Origin: Branchiostoma floridae
Lineage: Eukaryota; Chordata; Leptocardii; Amphioxiformes; Branchiostomatidae
DNA length: 64,000 nt
Direction: 5' to 3'
Assembly: GCF_000003815.2 (NCBI RefSeq)
Contig: NC_049989.1
Location: 9,278,880 to 9,342,879, forward strand
Numbering within the stretch: the stretch's first letter is position 1; each line of letters starts with the position of its first letter. The position numbers and the translations under genes are program-made. Shown one piece after another: positions 10,992 through 20,900 of the stretch. Below the pieces are notes generated by a model that did no database searches, had not been told where the DNA came from, and was given only the letters and a program-made list of their open reading frames with translations.

Positions 10992-12998
10992 GACATACGC
11001 GTACGGCCACATAAACGCACATGCGCACACAAACTTATCAGCATACACACGCACACACTTGGCATACAGCAATATAACGTCATTTGACTCAGTATCTTTA
11101 CCTGCTTCTAAGGAATATTCTAGGAATATTTGACGTTACCCCTATTGTCCCCTCCAGGTGGCTGTGCGGAGACTGTTTTCAGACGATGCTCGGCCCTGTT
11201 GGAGGCGATGTACCGTCTTCCCGCCTTCGAACTGCGGGGTCTGGCCGGCATGCACCGCTTCTGCGATACGGAGCAGGTTGGGAAAACACTCGGCAAACAT
11301 TTTGTCAATATAGAGTGGTGGTAGTTCGGTATACCCGCAAGCTATGGTACTTTGACTACATGTTTACAGTCGATCCAGTCATTACATGCAGTGTTGTGAA
11401 TTTTGAAATATTCTCGTTGGTTTTGCGTATGGTTTTTTTAATGATTTTAATGACACACCATAATGATATTGCAAGTCAAAGCACACACATGCACCGTGAC
11501 AAACATACGGCAAGGCCGACAAATGTGTACACCCTGTTAGTGTTTGCAAGGTTAACCTCCTTGGTGTTTGAAACCCGAAAACTGTGTGACTAGTAGAAGG
11601 GCTGTGAAAACGGAGATGTGCACCGTTCTATACACCGAAAGACGTGGGAAAGATGGTAATTTTTGATCAAATTAACTTTTCGGACCTATGTTCCTACCCA
11701 GGCATACGTGCGATGTGTGGCCAAAGCACACCATTGCCGTACGGATGAGATGGCGGCAGTGAAGCGTCTGGTGGTGGGGCTGTCCATGGTGGCTACACAC
11801 CCCTACTGTCCCAACATGGACTATTCCGCCGTTCTCCAATACACCGGAGGTCAGGAGAGCATCTAGCTAATCTCCAAGCAGATCCTACGGTAGCATAAGA
11901 TAGCATCAAAAGCTGGCAAACGAGTGTAACCGGCCTAAGAGTGTGCATGGCTACCTCCTGTAGCCAATGAACACTCGAGGCCGGCTTCACTCCTTTGCCA
12001 GCGTTTGATACTATCATATATGCTACCGTAGGATCTGCTTGGAGATCTACTGTCATGTCCTAAATAAGCCTCTCACCATGGAGGAAAATGTTTCTTTTTG
12101 GGTCTGTGTGAAACCATATATGCACTCATATAAGGGTATGGGCTCTCCTCAGGGCCCAAGGTCGGCGCTGTCAAAACCAATCTTAGGATCCTTTCATAGG
12201 AATGAGATTGTCAGCTGTTATACTCATTATACCACAGTGGGAAGAAATCCCTAAAGTCCCAACTACCTTCCCCAAGAAGTTTGTGGGCAGGTGAGTGGGA
12301 GTGACAATGCTTGTTTCTGAACATCATCAACCTAGAAGTCATGGATAGGTAGATCTATGTGCCAACAAATGCTCCCCAGCAGCATTCTATGGCACTGCAG
12401 CAATACTTCCAGTTTTTGTATCTCATGATTTACGCATGCTATAGTCATGGAAAGCAGATCATGGTCTCTAGGTTTTTATAGGTTTGTGCCCTTAGCAGTC
12501 CTCTTTTAAAACTGAAGGGGCATCTTTGTCAGGCACTTTGGAAGAAGGGCACTCCGGAAGGGATGAATCTTGCTCAACTGTTGACTTATTGAATAAAATG
12601 TGGTGACAGAAAACAGCTACCCAGCAAAATCTGGAAGTGTATCAACTACTAAATTCAATTTTTGCTTCCGTGGCTGTTTCAAACAAGCAAAATAGTATAG
12701 ATCTTGTTGTGCATCTTTGGTTTGTGCCTTTACAGAAATCTCCCTCCAGTGCACGAGTCTGGATGTTGAGATGTGCCTGATGCATGAGCTGAGCAGTGCG
12801 GGGGCCGGCTGGGACCACTGCACCACCCGCCCCATGTCCTTCAAGTGTTTCATGGAACACTGTCTGGTGGGCGACCCAACCCCCTCCCAACTCACCGCTG
12901 CAGCCATGATGGCCAAGGTCATGGCAGACACCTTCAGGGAAGACACTTGTCAGCAGGACTCTCCAGACTATGACTTGTCAGACTTGTACCAAGGCTAG
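9998..12998 (+). CDS. Secreted cysteine-rich protein with two six-cysteine units
   Basis: Five coding exons join in phase: 9998-10075, 10567-10609, 11158-11276, 11702-11849 and 12736-12998, giving 216 residues and a TAG stop. All junctions are GT-AG. Residues 1-23 form a signal peptide (MSSTRVTVIILMVSLVASS), so the product is probably secreted. The mature part holds 12 cysteines in two related units: C43-x7-C51-x24-C76-x8-C85-x6-C92-x23-C116, and C135-x7-C143-x14-C158-x8-C167-x4-C172-x28-C201. The matching spacing suggests an internal duplication of a six-cysteine, mostly helical domain. The pattern recalls T20D4.11-like (DUF19) secreted domains, but I cannot confirm this by eye. The start is the first ATG after the acceptor at 9984. 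The function is unknown. The second exon (14 codons) has the weakest support, but it supplies the phase needed by the third. Confidence 0.75.
10924..10986. repeat. (CA)n microsatellite
   Basis: An essentially pure CA dinucleotide run, followed to about 11065 by a decayed CA-rich tail. It lies in the intron between the second and third coding exons of the secreted-protein gene. Open frames of His-Thr repeats across it are not genes. Confidence 0.95.
11870..12046. mobile_element. TIR element, ATCTCCAAGCAGATCC family, copy in intron
   Basis: The ends ATCTCCAAGCAGATCCTACG and its perfect complement bound a 177-bp element with longer imperfect arms (GCTACCGTAGGATC near the right end). The trinucleotide CTA flanks both sides, which may be a target duplication. 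It is inserted 21 bp after the donor that ends the fourth coding exon of the secreted-protein gene. Confidence 0.8.
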
Positions 12999-14027
12999 AA
13001 AAGACAATTAAGTGCTTACAACACCTTTGGCACCAAAATGCAACATTTTCTGATTGTGTTAAGAAATAACAGTGCTCAACTGCTTTTGTTTTTATAGTAG
13101 TCAATCAACATACAAGTTTGCACAAAATACGCACTCTTCTGTTATTGAACATTGTGTTATCTAAATTTATTCTACGAGCTCTAGATTTTTGCTATTTCCC
13201 ATCTTATTTATAGTTGGCCACTAGTTGACATCATGGTAAACATGACAGCAAGTTTTGACACTGGAAATGTAATTTTGAAAATGTGCTTTTCAAAAATCTG
13301 AATATTTTGCTTTGTGGTGTCATTAGCACTTGAAGCAATATGTCTACTTGGGTGTTTACCCTTGATTTGACCATTCCTCAAATTTACTGTATTTCGATTA
13401 GGAAGAAAAAGTTTTAGCATTTGATCAGATAGCTGTAAGTAATACTATGTGAACATATCTCGTCTCTAGGAAAGAAAACGTACATGTCAGTGAACTTTAA
13501 AGATGCACCGCCCTTTGTGCGGGGAAATTACATGTATAGCTTTGGAGGAAATCTATAGTTTCCATATAGAAAAAAATGGCTCCACTCCTGGAGTGTTGCC
13601 AAAAAAGGGTAACCAATATCTTTCTGCATATCACTGTTAAGTAGGTACAACACATGGTTAGACAGATCTATACAGTAAGAATGCAACATTCTTTGCCCAC
13701 AAATAGGACACATAATGATTGTGTGAGTCACATTGGAGAAATAGTGGCCACTACATATGAAAAGTGGGTAGAAACCATAGTGAACTTTGAGGATTACTAT
13801 TTCAAAAGCTTCTTGACAACTTTCTAGACTTTTTGTAGAAATTCTGAGAGGAAAGTTACTGAAAAGACATTAAAGAATCTGACAAGTCAGCCTGACTTTC
13901 CATTTCATTTTTTCTTTACAATAAACAAAAAGAAGGTTGAGTGTTCAGAAAGTTTGGGGTTCAAACCTCAGCCTGGTCTTACCAAATGCATGAAAAATGG
14001 TACATAAAACTTTTTTTCTGCTTAGCA
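12999..14027 (+). other. Downstream sequence and probable 3' UTR of the secreted-protein gene
   Basis: Noncoding sequence after the TAG at 12996-12998. A canonical AATAAA lies at 13920-13925, but nearer weak signals may be used instead. No coding exon is visible. Confidence 0.35.
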
Positions 14028-14035
14028 CTCAGCAC

Positions 14036-14468
14036 TAGGGCTGGGTACCGGTACAGAAAATTCAGGTCCAGGTCCGGTTCAGGTCCGGAGGATCAGGTCC
14101 AGGTCCGGACCTGAACCTGGACCTGATTCAGCATGACTCATATCAATGGTCCATTTCACTACAAAGAAATCTGTTTGGTGGAGTATTAGACTCATACTGG
14201 CGCTTTAAAACCCTACAGCGCTAACTGCACCTGTACGATTGGCTGTAAAACTTGGTAGAAATTACAATAAACTCTACTCTACTTCACTCTTGTTATTTTC
14301 TTCAATCTACAAGTGCCAAAACGTGTGAATGCCTGATGAAATAATCTGTTAATTTTCTAATCGGTCCAACATCCGGTCCACCTAATTTTTTTAGGTCCGT
14401 TTTTTCTGGACCGGTCCAATAAGAAAAACCGGTTTTGTACCGGTACGCTGTACCGATACCCAGCCCTA
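14036..14468. mobile_element. hAT-type non-autonomous element with 8-bp target duplication
   Basis: The terminal inverted repeats TAGGGCTGGGTACCGGTAC and GTACCGATACCCAGCCCTA bound a 433-bp element. The flanks are identical 8-mers, CTCAGCAC at 14028-14035 and 14469-14476, as expected for hAT insertion. The subterminal region is rich in repeated CAGGTCCGG and CGGTCC words, typical of transposase-binding ends. No transposase frame is present. A related copy lies at 31674-32063. Confidence 0.85.
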
Positions 14469-14823
14469 CTCAGCACTTATAAGACAGAGTATGGGAGTTG
14501 AACACACAATACAAACATTTTACTATTCTCCTAGTCCTACTGTAGTGACCTGTGTGGCTTATCCTATAGAAACATAGAGGGGCACCACCCCTATACACCG
14601 AAAACTGTGGAGAGAATCTTAGCTTTGACTAATCCAGTAGGCTTGACAGAGTTACAGTTTCACTTCATATTTTTTAAATCTCTCAACTTTCACAGTAGTT
14701 CATTACACAATGTTAGGTTTGCACACTTCCTTGTTTTCAAGTCAAGCCTTCGAATTCCTGGTTAAATTAGTTATTTCTTTAGGTTAATAATTGTTTTAAA
14801 AAAGACAATAATTAGGTAACCAC

Positions 14824-14829
14824 TTTATT
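14824..14829 (-). terminator. Poly(A) signal of RMND1
   Basis: AATAAA on the minus strand (TTTATT on plus), about 95 bp beyond the RMND1 stop codon. It is the first canonical signal downstream. Confidence 0.55.
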
Positions 14830-14923
14830 AAATTTCATACTTCCTAGAAGTTAATTGTATTGAATTTAAACAGCTCCTTCTTTCAGGAACAATGATTTCA
14901 TCCTTGAGTCTGACTGTAGAGAA

Positions 14924-17900
14924 TCAGTTCTGTTCTCTCACGTTGTCCGGTTCTCTGAACGTCCTGGTGAGGATTCTCACAACCTCAAACAGCACCTACA
15001 GTTGAAACAAGAAACACAGGGTCAACTAAATCTGTCTAAATACTGTTAATTCATCAAGTTTTAGACACTCAAATTTAACAATAACTTGAATAAGGCCATG
15101 TTGATTTGATAACATGGATGCATCTATTAAAATAATGTTTTCTACCACATTGTAAATCGTACAAGGTAACTACAGAGTAACTGCAAATACATGCCATAAA
15201 TCTGCATACTAGGAATATCGAAAAACAGCTAATAATGTTGTAGAATGCCAAAGCCAAAAACTTTGGTATATCACTTAGATCTTACAATGAAATCAACACC
15301 TTTTTTTATTCGCATGTTCGCGTCAGTTTTTTGGTGCCCAGTGGATGTCATCCATATAATCAAATCAACATGGTCTAATGTGAAAACCAAGTCATTTCAT
15401 GGTATCTTTGAGTGCAGAGTTGACACAATAGAAGAATCAACGGAAGACAAGGCAAATGATTACAAAGCTAAAAGCAACACAAATATATCAAGAACGAATA
15501 ACTGTGACGAAAGTGAAACTATTTAAAATTGATGACAGATTGAAACAAAACCAGTATCGTGGTCAATCCCCTATAGCCCTTTCTACAGATATGATCTAGT
15601 ATTTGTTATCAAAACATGTACGAAAACTGTGGACAAAGAAGGGAAAAAAGCAGTCTATCATGACGTTGACCTCTTGCTCAAGTTTCTGTCTGAAATGTAT
15701 GAGAAACAATGAACTAATTTGGTATTGTCTGAGGAATATAAAGTTGACTTTTTTTACCAGCATTTGGTGTTTTCTTCCTCTTTTGAAACTTAAAGACTAC
15801 AGGAAGTCTGAATCTTTGGACAGGCCCGGAGAGACCAGACAAGATAATAACCAGTGATGACCTCAGTGCCCTCATGTGGGCAACCCATCTTCCTTCAAGG
15901 GCATTCATCAATAACTAGCTTCACAAATCAGCCAAGTTCATAAACAGTCCTCCTACACAATTCTTCCATCAATTATTGTAATTCATCGCTCCATTTTTCA
16001 CCATGTCAATGTGCTAAATTGGTTACTGTTACTTGGTTCTCCAGGGTCCGAAGATTTTGCCTAACAGAAACTTTGTACGGTTTATTGAGCCTGCATAAAG
16101 GGAAAGGTTTTACAAAACTTCAGTACATATATTTTTTCAAACATTTCACAAATTAGAAGGAAAGTTGTTTATCTTTCATGTGCAGATTTGTATTCCAATT
16201 TTCCTTAAAGATTCCTTGAATTTCCTTCTGATTCAATTAAGATTCTACTGACAAGAAGAAGCAACTATTAAGACTGTTGTTCTAATATATCGTCAAAAGA
16301 TTAAGATGGTCACTCAGATATATTGTAGCCAGTTTGTGGCCCTTACTTTCCCATTGATCATATATACTGTGACCATCTGTCAACTGTGGCTTGCTTTTTG
16401 TCACGTACAGATTTGAGTGCATACACAAAATCCACACCTCTATTGCAATGAGTGCGATGATCATCCATTCCAGACGAAGGCTGTGCCGCTCACTGAGGTG
16501 TGTCCTCATCAGCTCTGCCAACTCCTGACAGTGTCGCAGTTTTTCATTCACCACCTGGAGAATGGCACACACAAAAAAACTTCAATGACTTGGTTGCTAC
16601 AGTCACTGAGATACTTTGGACTGTAAAATTATACCATTCAGGATTCGAAATACTACCTGCATATGCAGGTTAGTGCAGGTAAAATTAGAGCTAGGCAGGT
16701 ATTTCTGACGTCTACCTGCACCTAACCTGCACTGGTCCATGTACCAGGTTTTATACATAAATATTCTATGATGTAGGTGCACGTGGATAGTTATTAGCTG
16801 CATTGGCTGTTACCACTTATCAAGTATGAAATAATGGTTTCTGAACAACTTCAGTATGATCCATACTTCCTAACTTCAGAGTGGTGCAGGTAAAATTTGT
16901 CTGGTGCAGGTAATTTTCAATGTTACCTGCACCAGTGCAGGTATGCAGAAAAAAGTATTTTGGGCCCTGCCATTAATTCTGGTCTTCAGTATACTTTCTT
17001 GCCTTTGATTGCAAATTTTTCTAACTGCAACTCTCTTTTAATTTTACAGAAACAAAACCATGAAAACTCACTTCCTTTTGGAATTCTTTATTCTGATTAC
17101 ACATATTCCTTTAAAGGTTGTTTCCTATTGGACGACCAAATTGTCTTCAGCTCTGTATCATTCAGAGTTAGAGTATAACAAAACAGTTTCTCCAGATCTC
17201 TTCAAGGTCAATGACGAAAGATAGTGGATACTATCTGAAACATCTGACCGTTTCCAAAATCACATCAAGTCGCTTGTCTATTAGTAACTGCTTTTAGGTA
17301 TATCTTTTTACCTGGAAGTCTAACCTTCATAGATGTGTCCTTAAAGGCCAATTTCTCCCTGCACCTACCGTGGTCCTTCCCGGGATGTTAAGGAACCTGC
17401 ATGTCTTGAGGTACAGGCTCTCCAGGTGGTCCCTGTCCCAGTAGAAGTCAGGTGTCATGAGGAGGTCTGAACCCAGGTTGATCCTGTACCTGAGATAATT
17501 CAAAGGCACATCAGACTAAGGTAAAGCAGGTCCAACTTACAGCTAGATAGAGTGTAACGCTTAGTAGCTGATAGCACAATGTGGTAACATTTTTAGCCAA
17601 GAACACTCCTAAAGCTAGGCCACCTTGATCTGCGAGTTTAACTTTTATCAATGACAATGATCTTTATTACATATTCCTGCCCAACATGGGCTAAATGCAT
17701 TGGGTTGGATAACTTATTATAAGTATACATGAAACAGGTTACATCTTATATCATCTAAAATCTACAGACTCTCTTCTCTCTTTTTGAAACTTGTGTAAAC
17801 AAATTTACAAATCTTTTTAAGTGCATTATATTTAGGGGACAGGGGCAGAATGACAGACACTGGAGAGAGCCTTGCACAAATGTCTACTTTAACAACTGAT

Positions 17901-20900
17901 ATCCTACATAAACTCACAACGAGCTGGACAAGCTAAGGATGTAACACTGTACACGTGAAATCATATCACTCAAGAGCAATATTCCCGTAATAGACCCAAC
18001 TGTATTGATATTTTGCATACATTGTGAAGTGAGAAAAATGAATCAGGCTGTGCCGACAAATCAATGACGTTCTGAGGCATGCTCTCCTCAAATTTCTAAC
18101 TCTCTAAAACGCTACTTTCAGCACTTCTAAATTAAATTTCAACTGAAAACTAGGGAAACGATGTATGAGGTTATGGCCGAGGCAGCAATAAGAAATAACT
18201 GAAAGTACTATCCCCCCCAACCAAAAGCTCTGCTTTAAGAATATCATTTTCATACAACTTGGGCACAGTTTTGGGTTGATGTTGACATCCTAACAAAAAT
18301 TACACTAGACACCCTCAGAAAAAGTTGAAAGCATCAACAAAATGCAAAGAAATGACCCTAGAACACCAGTCTGGCAGGAAAACATCCCAAGAGATCTAAG
18401 AATCGATTTCGTTCCACCTACTTGAGAGCAAAGAGCTCGCCAATTTTCTGCATGACCTTCGGGCGTGACATCTTGAGTCGTTTCCCCTCCCGCAGCAACT
18501 ACAGGGGGGAGGAACATGGTTCTGCACTTAGGCCACTCCAATGTGGTAGATAGGTTCTTACAACTTTGACAACTTTGAACAAAACGCAATTCTAAAATCT
18601 GATAAGTAAACTCTTGGTTAAAAGGATGACCAGTATTGTTCAGGTATAACACTAGTTCACCTTTATCTGCAGGGTAATCAATTGCTTTTAAAAGATGGGT
18701 ATTTAAGGAGTTCAAGTCAACCAACAGTGATTTAAAATTGAAATATTTTGAGGGCTTGTAAAAATTATCAAAAGCCATGTGTAAATTGTAAACCATTAAA
18801 TTTTTGCTGACAGTTGCTGTGCTTCTATTTTCACAGTTTTTGCTGCACTGCTTCTTTTGTGCACAATCTTAAACACTTCAGAAACTTAGGGCTTGAAATA
18901 CCACCTGCATATGCAGGTTAGTGCAGGTGAAATTGGAGCTGTGCAGGTATTTTTGATGTCTATACCTGCACCTAACCTGCACTGGTCCATGTACTGGGTT
19001 TTATACATTAATGTCCTATGATGTAGGTGTATGTGGACTGTTATTAGCTGCATTGAATGTTACAACCTATAAAATATTTAAAAAATAGCCGTGGTTCCTG
19101 AACAATTTTTAGTATGATCCATACTTCCTAAATTGAGAAGGTGCAGGTAAAATTTGTCTGGTGCAGGTAATTTTCAGTGTTACCTGTACCAGTGCAGGTA
19201 TGCAGAAAAAAGGATTCCGAGCCCTGTGTGTGTTTTGTAATTCTACATTCTACACAATTGCATCAACTGCAAACACTACAAAAACTTTCTTTTGTTTTCC
19301 CTCCAAATGAGCAATAAAATCACAATGGAATTAAAAGTATCACTGTGACAGTATCAAACACAAATACATGTACCACCTGTTAAGTAAAATACCTACCTCA
19401 GGAATGTACATTATAGAGTCAACATAGTCGTCCAGCCAGGCTTCCCAGATAGCAAGTTTCACTGGTACAGAATGGGAGAACAGGATTTTATTACAATTCT
19501 ACAAAGCTACCATAATGTATTCATCAATGATTGTAAATTCGTCTGGGCTAACTCAACAAAAATCTCACCATTTTTTGTGTAATAATTATGTATTACAGGT
19601 TTTGAACTGCTGTTGTTACCATTTTTGTTCAAGAACGCTAAATTTTCTCAACTTCTGTTCATTTTGCATCGAAACCTGTAAAGTCTTGGGTGACTATGGA
19701 ATAACCGAAATACAACAAAGTATATTCCACATCACCCTGGGTCCCAGCCTGACCATGGGTCGGATCGGCTTTGGAGCAATCCTACCTGTGGTCAGGCCGG
19801 TACCAAGGGACAATATTGTGTTGTAAATCTCTATGTACATACCAGACAAAGCCATGGCATTGGAGAATGTGTACTTCTCTAGTATCATATCCAACTCTGC
19901 TGCACTGCTGGACAGCTGAATGTCTCCATTAGACAGCAGCGTGCTGTTCCTGCAGACAGCACAAAATACGGAGTTACTTTAGCTTCAATAAACAAGTCTA
20001 GTGTACTTTTCAACTGCAATACATATCATGCAAGAGGAGGAAATGGTCACTGTATAGACAGGTGGCAACTATTGACAAGATTTTTAATTATTGGGTCAAT
20101 GTGAAACAAACAAAAGTTGGCCACAAGAGCTAGATGGGCCTTATGTAGAGGTGATAACGTAACTACATGTTTAATTGTATGTCCAAGTGTCATAGAAAAC
20201 AGTTGTTCAACAAAAGTAATGAATATTCTTTCCCACTACTTTAGACACATACTGATGCTATAGTTACAGCATGTTCTAACACATCAGAAATAGCAGAACC
20301 TACTCTGTGTAGGAATAGTTCATCTGCTCGTTCTCCCACTCCACCAGAGCAATGTTGTAGGGGTTCCGCTCGTACTGCTCCAACATCTGACGCACTTCTC
20401 GCATCTGGGGTACACACGGAATATACATTCAACATATTTGTTTCAAAATGGTAAGTCTAATGGTTAAAATTGAACAATGCAGTATCACAGTGGGTATACA
20501 AAGAAGAAAAAGGACCAGGGCTGTAGCCAGCATCCGTCCTCTCGTCCTTTGGCAGAATTTTGTAACTGGGGACGGAAAAAAATTTTGCCCATTCCGTCCT
20601 CTGTGAGCAAAATTTAACCCTCAAAATGCAGGAAATAGCGTTTCAAAGGGTCTAGATTTCAAAATTTTTCCTGGGAGCATGCCCCTGGGCCTTCCTAGTA
20701 ACACTGCGTCAAAGCCATTAAAAATCGAGGAGACGGAAAATGATTTCTGACTGGCTACAACCCTGAAAAGGACCCAGATAAAGTTGTGTGGCACTTACAG
20801 TTTGATCTTCCACGTTCCAGAATACGACCATGCCATCTCTGAAACATGAAAGTTGAATTGAAAGTTAAGGAACTGAATGTTCTGTTTGACAAAGGAAGAA

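Noticed and set aside
10540-11133. Open frames of 197 and 74 codons across the CA repeat
   Set aside because: The long stretch is dinucleotide repeat read as His-Thr or Cys-Val. The true coding parts nearby are the short exons 10567-10609 and 11158-11276.
12592-12597. AATAAA as poly(A) signal of the secreted-protein gene
   Set aside because: It lies before the last coding exon (12736-12998), inside an intron.
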